From NCBI RefSeq assembly GCF_949628265.1, contig NC_088790.1, forward strand, positions 25,300,545-25,364,544: 64,000 bases of DNA, in the 5' to 3' direction. The position numbers and the translations under genes were made by a program. The notes beneath the pieces are model-generated. The model made no database searches. It worked only from the letters and a program-made list of their open reading frames with translations, and was not told the DNA's origin. Within the stretch, counting starts at the first letter, position 1. The number at the start of each line of letters is the position of its first letter. This DNA comes from Cloeon dipterum. Taxonomy: Eukaryota > Arthropoda > Insecta > Ephemeroptera > Baetidae. This document shows, in pieces, positions 13,547-27,498 of this stretch.

Positions 13547-16500
13547 CATTGTAAAACTTAATCACGTCGTCCTTGGTGATTTTCCTGAGAGATTCGACCT
13601 CGACATTCTTCCGGTCAAAGCAGTATGTTTGGTCGGAAATTTCGGCCCAGTATCGACTCGTTAGGTTTTTCATCTTCTTGGGCTTCTCCAGCCGCAGCGC
13701 AGCCAGGGCTTTTTTGTGCCGCTCAAACTCCTCGTCGCTCATTTCCTTGAGGTATGACTTCATGTTTCGCAGGAACTCCTTAATTTTGCGTTGCACATAA
13801 GGAACAAGCTTGTCCGACTGCACCACGATTCCCACGCCTTGACTCGACGAATGGCGATCATGGGTCAATTGCACAATGTAGCCGAGCTGCGCCTGTAATT
13901 TTTTAATGGAATTATCTGATTCTATTTTGAGAATCTTATAGCATATTTAATTAATTGTCCGATTTTAAAAATGCCAATTTATGCCCAAATAAAATTGCCT
14001 TGGTTTAAACCACCCTGGCTAAAACCAGCTGGTCAAAATACGGAACATTGCAAAGGGAACTGCTTTCTCGTGACACAGAGCTATGGACATAAGCCAAACA
14101 GAGTAAAATAATAACGAAAAATAGTTTCAATGAAATGTCCCGCATTTCAAAACCTGCGTTTGTAAATGTTAGCGCGCGCTGTTCTGTTTTTCAGGAGTAA
14201 ATAAGTGAGAACTCCCCAGTTGCAAAAGCTCTTAAATGTTCACAAAAATTAACTGACTTTGGTCCTGAGCTCGTAGAAGCACGGTTCCCTGGCGATTTGG
14301 ACGAACAACTCAAGCAGCATGTTGCTCTCTTTGCTTCTCGGCGGACACTTCAGAAAAACGTTGACGCAGTAGGATTTGTGCGTAAAATTTCTCACTGTGT
14401 AAACATGTTCGCTGATCATCTCTACCAAAATCATAAACGTTAACATCAAATTAATTTAACAAAGAGAGTAGCATTTAACCATCCTTCAATTTCATGTCTC
14501 GGCAAATCAGCAAACCCTCCGGCGACCAAGGAAACGGGATCTTGGGCAATTTGCTCTCGATCAGTTTGATCAGTTTCTGGGCTGCTGCTTTGTTCGCGTT
14601 GCCGTGGATCAGGCACTCGATGTGAATCGAGGAGAAGAACTGCTTGATGAAATCCTTAAAACCGTAGAAGGTCAGATCTGGGGGGAAAAAAAGTAATTTT
14701 ATAAAAGCACTGGGAAACGTGAAGTTATGGCGGCGATCAATTTATAGAATTTGGGGTGCGAACGCGATCCACGGGAAATGGTCAAAAAGTTTATTTTATC
14801 TGTTACGAGGAAATAAATGAAACGTAAAATGAGAAAATTGAAGCACAAATGCAAACCTACGATTGGTTCGAATGAAAATATTTTTTCTTACGATTTGTAC
14901 ATTTCAGTAGTTCAGTTTTAGGCCAAATTATTTCCCTCAAAAACGCCGATTGGTAATGCTTTGCGAGCACGTATGGTTCTTGTGCTACATAATTCTGTAG
15001 ATTCCTTTCATACTAAATCAAGAACAAAAACAAAAGTCTAAAAAATCTAAGTAAATTCAAGCCTAATTAATACAGATTCCTTGAAAATCTCATAGCGTTC
15101 CTCGTCGACCTCCAAATTGATCAGCGTGTCGAGCACTTTGGTTAGCAGGATGTGTTGCTTGTCGTGCAACCCCTTGATTTTCACCTGTAAAAACCGGTTA
15201 AGCTATTACCTAATAAATAATTTCTTTAGTTTTACTCACCACCAAGCCAAATTTGGTGGCCGCAAGACGATAAAATAGAGAAGCCAAGGAGGCGTCGTAC
15301 GAATATTCAGTCAGGGCGTCATTAACCAGATCCACATAAATATGCAAATAATTCACGCAGAGCTGGTGCTTGTTCGCAAACGGACTGACGATTGAAATAA
15401 AAATTAGTAAAAATTAAAAAAATTTAAACATTATTATATGCTTCGTACCTAATCATTTCAAAGATCAGGTTTGATTTTGGGAGGAGAAACTCGTCATCCT
15501 TCTTGTGCCACACCCGTACAAATTTTGTCTCGTAAATGATTGTGGGATGCTTTGATGGAATGAAAATAGTTTAGATCAGGGTTCGACAATATTGCAATGC
15601 GCAAATATTCACAACTGTATTTTTGCAAAAAAAAACATCGGACAAAATTAAAAAAAACGCTAATAGATTTTCGCAATGCAGTGGGTTGTCAGGAAAAAAT
15701 CTGGTTTTGCGAAACCTGGCAAGGATTGTTTAACTGAACTTTTTTGATGCGTTAAACGAAAATAAAATTATACGAACACGCATTGTCGACTGGTTGTGGG
15801 CGGAATAAATAAGTTATCATTGAGGAAAATGTCCGGAATTTCAGTAGAGCACATTTAATTCTATTTATACAAATTACTTTAAAGATGAGTTTCACTGCTC
15901 TTGAATATTGAAGAAAAAATGTATTCTGTAAAGTTCACTAAAGCAAAAGTGGAATTAACAACAAATTAAGTCTCTGATTAAAGGTCCACAGAAACTCACA
16001 ATATCATCTGGCAAAATATCATTATCTGGCAAAATATCAAAGCTGCTTGGAATGAACTCGTTCTTTTTGGGCAGCTTCAGCTCTCCAATCGGCTTTGCAT
16101 TCTTCCACTTTTCAATCAGCTCTGAAGGAATGTCTTCGATTTTGTATTTGGTTCCGTACCATTTCTCAGTCTGGTCAGCAATTGATTCAAACTTCTTCGA
16201 TACGATGCTAATCCTGATTGAAAGAAGGAAAAATTAAACAAAAGTCAGAGCATTTTCCAATTGTTTTCAACCTGCAGTTATCTGGAGTGAGCTTTTCCAT
16301 CGCTTGATTTATTAGCTCGGGTTTCCACTCAGACAATAATTTTTCTGCAGTCAGCACATCGTCTATTGGGTATTTCTAGAAAATGGCAAAATTCCCTTTT
16401 CTTATAAGTGTTTAAAAAGGCCCCAGCCACTGGCACCACTGCACTTTTGCAAATTTCGGAGGCTTAAATGCACTCTTTTAATATTGCGGCTACAAATATG

Positions 16501-16639
16501 CAATAATTCTGCTATCGTGCATTCTATACATAAGCGTAAAAATCTTTAAAATATTTTATGTGACTTGCTGAAAACTGATTTCATGATGAAACAACAAATT
16601 TTAAATACAAAAATTTTAGTTATGAATTGTTTGTTTGCT

Positions 16640-17030
16640 CTTTTTATCCCTGTCCGAGGACCGGAGGACCGGGAAGGGCGCGCACTGCACTAGCACAAAG
16701 GCTGAATTCCGAGTGCCAATAACACCTCGAACGGATAACATGGGCGCACCAGGCCGCACAGGGACCCAGCCCACTCAAGGGCCACTTGCCTCTGCACCGA
16801 GGACTGCATTGAAACGCTAGACATTCGTCCCGTGAAGCCAAATCACGCATGCTGGAAAGGTGCAAAGCAGCAAGTAGCGAGTCGGCGCCGGTGCGCCTCC
16901 CAACCCGTTGAGCAATTTGAGCATTTCGAGTCACTAAACTAACCACTTTTGCCATCTCTGACATTGGGTAGCCAGTATTAGATCTCCTAAACAGCTCAAA
17001 TACCTCCCATTGGTTTGACACTCCTATGCG
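16640..17030 (-). repeat. SINE-like interspersed repeat, copy 2
   Basis: Inserted in the IDE-3 intron between the 16272-16375 and 17241-17378 exons, in the opposite orientation to copy 1 at 4775-5045. It is longer at its 5' side and ends on the minus strand in GATAAAAAGAGCAAACAAAC. A 125-residue open frame crosses it but matches no protein I know. It could also be the 3' end of a LINE. Confidence 0.55.
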
Positions 17031-20000
17031 AGCAAACTTTATTCCAATTATTTTTTTAGCAAGACAAATAAAATATTTTCAAGTCGAGAAAGCACAGTAG
17101 TATTATTTAATCTAAAATGTCGCAGTGAGCATATTAATATATTAATTTACTGATGCTTTGTAAATTAACAGCTCTGAAAAATTTTAAAATATTGATTGTG
17201 ATTTTACATTTGGCACATCTAATTCCAAAAGCCAACTTACCAGCAGGTCTACAACCACGTTGGCAACGTATTCCATGGGCGATACCTTCTCTTTGAACCG
17301 GAAACTGATGTTATTGATTTCCGCATATTCTTTGAAAATCCATTCCTTTGGATTTTCTTGCCGAAGCAGATTGATATACTAAAAGTAGAAGCGTGATTGA
17401 ATGATTTCCCACAGAGCGTTGCACTGCAAGAGTACCTGGAAGATGAGATCAACGATGTTGTCAACGTTATCGAGACCCTTTTCAGTCAGATAAACGTTCA
17501 CAACGAAAAGTGAAATGCCCCTTGCCACTGAGTTGCATTCGGCGGACAGATGGCTCGACCAGCCACGCTTTTTCAGAGCGGAGAGCAAGCTGCCGCTGCT
17601 TGCATGAGAAATCAGGAAGCGCAAGTACCCATATGGCTGAAATCGAAGAAAACGAATATTTGATTAACTATCACAATTAGGAATCAACAAGCACTGACTG
17701 CCAGAGAAGAAATCATTTGTTTAATTCTAAAGTTGGTAGAATTCCCGTTTTTTTCCATTTCTTTGTGCCAAAATTAAAGAAATAATTGTTTAAAACTTAT
17801 AAATAAAGTACAGAGGATAATTCAGCAATTCATGTAACAATCAATCTCTGCATTGTAGTGCTGCTCTCTTGAATGAAATTAGGGCTATGGAGGAAAATTC
17901 TTTTTTCAACAATTTAAGTGATAAACTTTTTTGAATTTTAATTGTAGCAATGATTCAAGCCTCTTTAAATTATAACCGTGAGTGAATGCATACTAGATTC
18001 GGAAATTTAGATTATAAGAAAATTATAGTACTATCCTAGTTAATCTAAAAAATATGATTACCAATTCATAAATCTAATAACTTCCCAACATAGTCAAATC
18101 GACCCATTTTAAGCTGCTTAGAATTCTTACATCGTAGAATTGATCAACGAATCCGGTCCAATGACCATAACTACAAAATAAATGCTTACATTTGATTTGT
18201 AGTGCTGCCTCATGTCAGGAATGGGAAACGTGATGACAAGCGTTTGCGAGTCGTTTATCGGCACAGCACGTATTTTCTTTTTCAGCTGCTCTGGGCCAAG
18301 AGGATGTCCAGGCCACTCGGGCAAAGTGACGCGCTTGTTCTCAATTGTACCAAACTTATTCTCAGCTTTCTCTTGCAGTTCGTCTAAAGAGTCTGTAAAA
18401 TATATTTTATATTCAATGAATACAACATGCTATGAAATTTATTCAAATCCATAGCGTTTCGTTTCACTGAAGAAGCAGAAATTTTTGGAAAAAACACAAT
18501 TTTAAACCTTCAAACATGCACTGAAAGTAACTTTTATAATATTTGGATAATAAATAGGATTTAATTTTACTTATTGATGATTTCTGGTTTTGATATACCA
18601 TAAAATATAGAAAATTTGGCGATAAAGAAATTACTGGAAAATATCCACATTTCCACCCTTCTTCCAAACTCTGGTAAACAATTTAATCTGAAATTAGTTT
18701 TATATCGCACCTTTGCCGAGGATCACGAGCGACATGATGTTGGACGAGTAGTAATCTCTGTGGAACTTGAGCAGCGCCTCCCTGACATTAATTCCATTTT
18801 TCTTGGGATCTTCGACCAACGTTTGCAAGTTGCCAGAGGCAAATTTACTGTAGGGATGGTCCTTGCTGCTGGTGCTCCTTTCCAGCTGGTGTAATCGCCA
18901 TGAGTCATTGGCCAAATTTTTTTCATGCTCCGAATTGACGGCTTGCACTTCTCGGTCTGTCGCGTCCTCGGTGAAGAGAGGGGCCAAAAAGAACTGAGAA
19001 AAACTTTATGCAGGATCATTATTTGTGAGTTTAGTTAATGTTAACTCATCTTTACATGTCTAATGCGCTGGTCAAGTGTTGATGGAGGACGTCAAAGTAG
19101 AAGGTCGTGTTTTCCATGGAAGTGCATGCATTTGAAATGCCGCCATTCTCTGACAAGAACTTGTTATACTCGTTCTCGCGTGGGTACTTTTCCGTTCCAA
19201 GGAACAGCATGTGCTCCAGAAAGTGAGCCAAGCCATCGAGTCCATTGGGATCGCTCAATTGACCTCAAAGAAACAATAATCATTTGTACATTAAGAGCAC
19301 TACACTGTTTCAAATGAATACAGAGGTTCTTTAATTTTTAAGACTTGAAAAGTGCAATGGAATTTGGAGCATGTTAAATTACGCGTTAAACCCGATTTTC
19401 AACTCCATATTTTATGAGAAACAAATAACTCTATTTTTTGCTGCTGATATTTATCTGATTATCCGGTAAATTCATGGAATTGTAAAATGAACTTAGATTA
19501 AATATTTTAAAATAAGTCGAAATTTTACATAAGTTTACCGTCGAAGCGTTCGTTCGGCTTTTTATTGCTTTATACAAATTCCTACCAAATGGAAGGAATT
19601 TTGTCACGGCCTCGCATAAAAACGAGAGCACCCCTAAAAGGCATACAAACAGCAAACATCACCATTCCAAGCATTGTTCTGATTCTCAAATAGCAAAGAG
19701 CACACGTAATTAATGCGCGTTTCAAAATGCGACGCAAGTTGAATTGATAGAATGCCTAGAATAGAACGCCATAACATTCTTTGGTGTTTCATATTCTGAA
19801 CATATACACCCTATTACAGCTTTTGTGTCAGATCTTTGAATAATTATAACAATATTCAATACATAGTATAAAAATTCCGTATAGAACATGGATTTATAAT
19901 ACTAATTTTTTTTTAAATCGTTTTTAAATATTAAGCACCACTAATTTTCATTCAAAAGATGTTTAACACAATTAACACACGCGCAGGTCAAATAAAATTA

Positions 20001-20210
20001 AAATGATGAATTAATTCGCCTATAAATAACAAAAATGGCTTTCTCACAATACAATATATAATTACCAACGTTAACGGTGAGTGCAGCTGCTGCCTTATCA
20101 GTTTTTGGGTCGCTGATGAGTAATACCCGAAGCTCATTGTCCAAAATTAGGCCTCGGTAATCTCTTTTGTCCTTTGGACTTTTCGTGATGTTTTTGAATA
20201 TCTGGACCAT

Positions 20211-21259
20211 CGTGGAAACGGTCGCTGTGGAGAGCGGTCTAGAAGAGAGAACTATTTTACGCTGCAAGCTCTTTAAATACGCCAACAGGAGCGCGTGGAA
20301 GTCTTAAAATTCTAAAAATTCATTTTGTTACCTGCGCAGCAATTTCACAACCCTGACAGGAAAATTCCTGATTTTGTGATCGAGAAGGAAACAAATATGC
20401 GAAGGTTAAATTTGTGATTTTCTCGTCTTCACGTCCTTACTTTGAAATAGAATATTATCTTGTCATTGGCTAATTTGACGGTGGAAATTAATGCTCTGCG
20501 TCGGTTCCCTCCGGTGTATCAATGCTGATTTTGATAATGAAAAAATTACATATTCTTCATGGGGTGTTCTTATGTTAATTTGTATTCATTTTCTCCACAA
20601 TTTTCCCAAGGTGTCTTGTATTTTGTTCGAAAATGGAAAACGTGTAGCCAATATGGACTACCGAAAAATATCAAACGGCATGTGTGAAATGCTTTTCTCT
20701 TATAATACATTCGCCAGTGCTATGACCTGATTATAGACATAAAAGGAGATCGATTAGAAATCTCACCGAGGATATGGCAATGAATTCATATCTTTCGAGA
20801 AAAAAACTCAACATTTAATATATTTTACTGTTTGCAACGGTCTGTTTGCCAAATGCTGAAAGTAAAAAAGCGCGACTTGCCAAATCTGTCCTTGTCGAGT
20901 AGGTTCCAGTTTAATTTTAAGTGCATAATTTTTAAAATATAAACAAATCCATATTGTTCAAAATTAAACAGTGATTTTCTCTCGCGTTAACTTTCGATCA
21001 TTTCAGTTTTGTCTAAAAGCCTTCAGGCAGCCACTAGATACATGTGTGTAAAATTAATTTGGTTATAAAATGATATAGTTGATTTATAAAATCGTTTTTA
21101 AGCAATTTTCATCTATAGTGCATCCATATCAACTTTGGTTCTTGATATTTGTTTCTATAACTAGGTGGTAATGTTCGCTTGGCAATACACGAAAAAGATA
21201 ATAAAACAGGAGTGGGGGGTCAGAGATTAGTAGATTGACGTTCCTGTCCTTATGAGTTT
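20211..21259. other. Spacer between IDE-3 and IDE-4
   Basis: Leader exon of IDE-3 ends at 20332 (GCGCAG before GTAAC). The rest is array spacer, very close to 27700-28750 but lacking about 230 bp present there at about 28270-28490. No gene seen. Confidence 0.55.
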
Positions 21260-24200
21260 CTAAAGTTTGGCTCTAGAACCTTGTGGCCTGTGATAATCAT
21301 AAGGCTGGAGAAGCGGAAAGGTCGACAGACCACTCTTGAAGCTGCAGATGTCATCGATTCGCGTTGGCTGCAACACATTCAATCAATTAATAAATTATTT
21401 CTATAGTAAAAATTAAAAAGTACCTTGCTGACGATTGACAAGGGTTCAAACTCATCAACGTCAGCGCCAGCAGATCCAGCGCCTCCTTCCGCGGTTGACA
21501 ACACGTGGACCGCCAGCTTTCGCCTTTTGGCCCCCTCGGCGTGGATGTGATCATTGTAAAACTTAATCACGTCGTCCTTGGTAATGCTCTTGAGAAAGTC
21601 GACCTCGATATTGTCCCGGTCAAAGCAGTACGTTTGGTTGGAAATTTCGACGCAGAATAGATCCGTCAGTTGAATCATCTTCTTGGGCTTCTCCAGCCAC
21701 AGTACAGCCAGGGCTTCTTTGTGCCGTTCAAACTCCTCGTCGCTCATTTTCTCGAGTAATGACTTCATGTTTAGCAGGAACTCCTCAATTTTGTGGTCCA
21801 CATAGATCGGATGCTTGTCCGACTGCACTAAGATTCTCACGCCTTGACCCGTCCCATTGTAAGACAGCGTCAATTCCACAATGTAGCCGAGCTGCTCCTG
21901 TAATTCAAATCCGTAAATTTAATGGAATCATCTGATTCAATTTGTTGTTAAACAAAGTTATCTAACAAACAATATTTCATTCGACAAAAAAATTAACTGA
22001 CTTTGGTCCTGAGCTCGTTGTAGCACGGTTCGCTGGCGATTTGGACGAACAACTCAAGCAGTATGTTGCTCTCTGTGCATTTTGGCGGACACTGCAGAAG
22101 AACGTCGACGCAGGAGGTTTTGTGCGTTTCATTTGTTACTTCGTAAACATAGTTGCTCCCTGCCAGAATCATAGTATTGATTATTATAAAAACAATTATA
22201 CAAAGAGTGCAAAATTTAACCATCCTCCAATTTCATGTCTCGGTAAAGCAGCAAATGCTGCGGAAACAAAGGCATCACGTTCTTGGGCAATTTGCTCTCG
22301 ATCAGTTTGATCAGTTTCTGGGCTTCTGCTTTGTTCACGTTTCCGTGGAACAGGCACTCGATGTGCATCATGGAGAAGAACTCATCCTTGATGAATTTGT
22401 TAAGGCCATCGAAGGACAGATCTGTGGAAGAAAAGGTAATTTTATAAAAGCACTGGGAAACGTGAAGTTATTGAGGCGATCAATTTATAGAAATTGGGGT
22501 GCGAATCCCGTGAAATGGTCAAAAAGTTTATTTTATCAATTAAGAGGAATTCAAAAGTGACGTAAAATGAGAAAATCGAGTACTAATTCATACCAATGAT
22601 TGCTGGTTTATTAAAATATTATTGCTTACATTTGGTAGCTTCCAGTAGTTCAGTATAAAGCCATCTTTTTTCCACCAAACACGCCCCAAGGTAATGCCCT
22701 GCATGCGTGTATGGTTGTTCTGCTGCAAAATTCTTCAGATTCCTTTCATACTAGGTCAAGAACAAAAACAACAGTCTAAAAAATCTAAGTAAATTCAAGC
22801 CTAAAATAAATACAGATTCCTTGAAAATCTCATAGCGTTTCTCGTCGACCTCTAAATTGATCAGCGTGTCGAGCACTTTGGTTAGCAGGATGTCTAGCTT
22901 GTCGTTAAATCCCGCGATTAACACCTGTCAAAAACAGTAAGCACATCTCTAATTAATAGTTTCATTAGATTTACTCACCATCAAGCCATATTCGGAGCTC
23001 ACAACACCAAACTGGAGAGAAGCCAGGGAGGCGTCGTACGAATATTCAGTCAGGGCGTCATCAACCAAATACAGGTAAATAGCTGTAAAGTGTACCCTGA
23101 GCGGGTCCACGTACGCAAACGGACTGACAATTGAAATAAAAATTAGAACAAATTCAAATTTTAGACATGTTGCGTACCTAGTCAGTCCAATGATCAGGTT
23201 TGATTTTGGGAGAAGAAACTCGTCATCCTTCTTGTGCCACACCCGTACAAATTGTGTCTCGTGAATGATTGCAGGATACTTTGGGGGCTGCAAAACATTC
23301 TATTGAGTTACGATTGTTTAGCTAAATTTATCTTATACGTAAACAAAATGAAAATTACATGAAAACGCATTGTCAAATTTCTGAACGGTTTGGCTTAATA
23401 AAGTAATTAGGATTGAGGAAAATGCCCGGAATATTAGTTGAACACAATAAATATTATTTAAAGTTAACTTTATAAAGATCAGTTTTAACCTTAGTAGAAT
23501 ATTGTAAAACTATTGCAGGAAAATAGACATATTCTGTTTACTTCATCAAAACAAACATATTAATCTTTGACACGTGGACCACAGAAACTCACATTATCAT
23601 CGTTTGGCAAAATATCAAAGCTGCTTGGAATGAACTCGTTCTTTTTGGGCAACTTCAGCTCTTCAATCGGCTTAGCATTCTTCCACTTTTCAATCAGCTC
23701 TGAAGGAATGTCTTCGATTTTGTATTTGGTTCCGTACCATTTCTCAGTCTGGTCAGCAATTGATTCAAACTCTTTCGATACGATTCTAATCCTGATTGAA
23801 GGAAGGAAAAGTTAAACAAAAGTCGGAGCATTTTTCAATAATTTTCAACCTGCAGTTATCTGGAGTGAGCTTTTCCATCACTTGATTTATAAGATCAGGT
23901 TTCCACTCAGATAATAAATATCCTACAGTCAGCACATCGTCTATTGGGTAATTCTAGAATAGGCAAAATTGACTTTTCTTAAATGTTTTAAAAGCTGCCA
24001 ACCACTGGAACCACTGTACTTTTGCAAATTTCGGATTCTTTAATGCACTTTTAACACTGCATGTTACAATAATTCTGCTATCGTCCATTCGATACCCGAT
24101 AAAAATGCTTTAAATACAAAAATATAATTTCTTGATTGCTACTTCCACCAATTTTTATTTTCAGTATGAAAATCGAATTATTTTTACGCCAAAGTGCAGA

Positions 24201-27200
24201 TTAGCAGGATTTAATATGAAATTTTGTAGTGAAAATACTCCAAATTTTTAATTAACTGTTGAACTATCTAATGACAGCTCTGAAAAAGTGTTTAATAATT
24301 TATTGTGATTTGATATAAAATTCCTAATGTCAACTCACCAGCAGGTCTTCAACCAGGTCGACAACATAATCCCTGGGCGATTCTTTGTCTTTGAACAGGA
24401 AACTCATGTTAGTGATTTCCACATATTCTTTGAAAATCCATTCCTTTGGGTCTTCTTGCCGAAGCAGATTGATATACTAAAAGTAGAAGCGTGATTGATT
24501 GATTTCCCACAGAGCTTTGTACTGCAGGAGAACCTGGAAGATGAGATCAACGATGTTGTCAACGTTCTCGAGACCCTTTTCAGTCAGATCAACGTTCACA
24601 GCGAAAAAGGAAATGTCCCTGGCCACAGACCTGCATCCGGCATTCAGATGACTTGACCAGCCACGCTTTTTCAGAGCAGAGAGCAAACTGCCGCTGCTTT
24701 CGTGACCAATCAGGCGGCTTAAGTACCTATTTGGCTGAAATCCCAGAAAATAATTAGAAAATTAAATCAAAATTAAGATACAACAGGCAATGATCGGCAG
24801 AAAATAAATAATTTGTTTGGTACCTAAAATGTTAGAATTCTCCCACTTCAATTTTCCCAATTTTTCAAAAAAACTATTGCAGAAAATATGTTTTAAGTTA
24901 CAAAAAAAGTAATTTGTTTGTAAAAACCATATTTTTAAAAGATGAAAAAATTTTCCTATCATTTGCTGTTGATTTTATTTTTTTGCAGATTTCTTTTTCC
25001 GGACGATTAAATTTTGAGGATCTACTAAATGCCTTTTTAGACTTTTCTTAAATATAATAAAATCTCCTTTTGTGTCTAAATAAACGCAACGAAATGAGGC
25101 AAGCGTTGGGAGATGATTTTAGCCTGTATGTCTATAAATACATTTTATGGAGCGTAATTGTGGCATTGATTTGAGTCGTCCCTCTTTAAATATCAGCATG
25201 ATTGAATTAATATTAGCTTAAAATTTGCAATAGAAATAGAACTCCCAGTTTAATCTAATAAAGAACATTATAAATTTAGAAATCTAATTATTTCCCAACC
25301 TTGTCAAACTGACCGATTTGGAGCTGCTGATAATTCTTACGTAGTAGAATTGATCAAGAAACCACCTCCGATGACTAAACTACAAAATATTATATGCTTA
25401 CGCCTGCTTTGTAGTGCTGCTTCATGTCAGGAATGGGAAAGATGACGCTAAGTGATCGCCAGTCTTTTATTGGCACAGCCAGTCCTTTCTTTTGCAGCTG
25501 CTCTTGGCCAAAAGGATTTCCAGGCCACTTGGGCAGAGCGACTTTTTTGTTCTCAATTGTTCCAAACAAATTCACAGCTGTATCTTGCAGTTCGTCTAAA
25601 GAGTCTGTAAAATATATTTTATATTAAATGAATAGAACATGCTGTGAAATTTATTCAAAACCATAGCGTTTCGTTTCATTGAAGAAGCAGAGACTTTTGG
25701 AAAAAACACAATTTTAACCTTTAAACATGCACTGAGAGTTACTTTTAACATATTTGGATAATATAAGATTTAATTTTACTTATTGATGATTTCTGGTTTT
25801 GATATACCAAAAAATATAGAAAATTTGGTGATAAAGAAATTACTGGAAAATATCCACATTTCCACCCTTCTTCCAAACTCTGGTAAACAATTTTAACTGA
25901 TATTATTTTTATATCGCACCTTTGCCGAGGATCACGAGCGACATGATGTTGGACGAGTAGTAATCTCTGTGGAACTTGAGCAGCGCCTCCCTGACATTAA
26001 TTCCATTTTTCTTGGGATCGTCGACCAACGTTTGCAAGTTGCCAGTGCCAAATTTACTGTAGGGATGGTCCTTGATGCTGGTGCTCCTTTCCAACTGTAG
26101 TAAACGCCTTGATTCATCGGCCAAATTTTTTTCATACTCCGAATTGACGGCTTTTACTTCTCGGTCTGTCGCGTCCTCGGTGAAGAGAGGGGCCTTAAAG
26201 AACTGAGAAAAACTTTATGCAGGATCATTATTTGTGAGTTTAGTTAATTTTAACTCTTCTTTACATATCTAATGCGTTGGTCAAGTGTTTAGGGGCGATG
26301 TCAAAGTAGAAGGTCGTGTTTTCCATGCAGGTGTATGCATTTGAACTGCCGCCATGCTCTGACAAGAATTTTTCGTACTCGTTCTCGCTTGGGTACTTTT
26401 CCGTTCCGAGGAACAGCATGTGCTCCAGAAAGTGAGCCAAGCCATCGAGTCCATTGGGATCGCTCATGTAACCTGAAAGAAACAATCATTTGTATATTAA
26501 GAGCACTACACTTTTTCAAATAATTATAGGTTCTTTAAGACTTGTTCTTTTAAGACTTGAAAAGTGCAATGGAATTTGGAGCATGTTAAATTACGCGTTA
26601 AACCCGATTTTCAACTCCATATTTTATGAGAAACAAATAACTCCATTTTTTGCTGCTGATATTTATCTGATTATCCGGCAAATTCATGGAATTGTAAAAT
26701 GAACTTAGAAAAAATATTTTAAAATAAGTTGAAATTTTACATAAGTTTACCGTCGAAGCTTTCGTTCAGCTTTTTTTGCTCTGCATATTCCTACCAAATG
26801 GAATTAATTTCGTCACAGCCTCGCATAAAAACGAGAGCCCCCCCTAAAAGGCATACAATCACCAAGCTTAACCATTCCAAGCATTGTTCTGATTCTCAAA
26901 CAGCAAAGAGCACACGTAATTAATACGTGATTTAAGATGCAAGGCAAGATGAATTGATAGAATTGTTCTACATAACATTCATTAGTGTTTCATATTCTGA
27001 AACTATACACCCCATTACAGCTTTTGTGTCACATCGTTGAATGATGATAATAATAATATTTAATAGTATAAAAATTCCTTATCGAGTATAGATATATAAT
27101 ATTTAAAACACTTTTAAATATTTAAAACACTTTTAAATATTAAGCACCTTTTATTTCATACACAAAGGTTAAAAAATTTTACTTTGGATGAAATTATATA

Positions 27201-27498
27201 GTCGCTTGGTTAGCGCAACAAACTCACGCAGGTCTAGTGAAATTAAAATAATGAATTGATTCACCATTAAATGAGAAAAATGGCTTTCTCACATCTGGAA
27301 CAACTCATTTCAATATTCATAAAACGATGAATTTCACTATAAAATATAATTACCAACGTTAACTGAGAGCGCAGCTGCAGCCTTGTCAGTTTCTGGGTCG
27401 CTGATGAGTAATACCCGTAGCTCATTGTCCAAAATTAGGCCTCGGCAATCTCTTTTGTCCTCTTGACTTTTCGTGATTTTTTCGAATACCTGGACCAT
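21260..27498 (-). CDS. IDE-4: insulysin-like M16 metalloprotease, apparently intact
   Basis: Sixteen coding exons: 21260-21367, 21424-21897, 22002-22159, 22221-22421, 22630-22750, 22814-22924, 22979-23123, 23178-23287, 23593-23791, 23850-23953, 24339-24476, 24534-24734, 25402-25604, 25920-26212, 26265-26472, 27354-27498. Phases agree throughout and give about 972 residues from the ATG at 27498, close to human IDE from its second Met. HFLEH and NSEYEKN supply the zinc ligands and the catalytic Glu. The EQLGYIV equivalent carries the catalytic-domain Tyr. The C-terminus reads SRAKL, a type 1 peroxisomal signal as in known IDEs. The exon at 22221-22421 has one extra codon. A peptide-degrading role is inferred from family. 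Confidence 0.88.

Larger units (their letters stand above)
13130..20210 (-). pseudogene. IDE-3: decaying insulysin-like copy
   Basis: Exons by homology: 13130-13261, 13319-13892, 14258-14411, 14480-14677, 14892-15012, 15074-15184, 15240-15384, 15449-15549, 16000-16213, 16272-16375, 17241-17378, 17436-17636, 18190-18392, 18711-19003, 19056-19263, 20066-20210. The zinc motif HFLEH survives. The 13319-13892 exon contains a 96-bp tandem duplication (32 residues beginning YIHPEAA) and one extra T near 13355, which stops the frame before the last exon. The acceptor of 14258-14411 is rearranged and out of phase, and that of 15449-15549 is weakened. An 18-bp in-frame repeat lengthens 16000-16213. A SINE-like repeat sits in the intron 16376-17240. 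These lesions together argue for a pseudogene. Confidence 0.8.

Noticed and set aside
16644-17021. 125-codon minus-strand open frame
   Set aside because: Lies entirely within the SINE-like repeat and has no recognised protein features.
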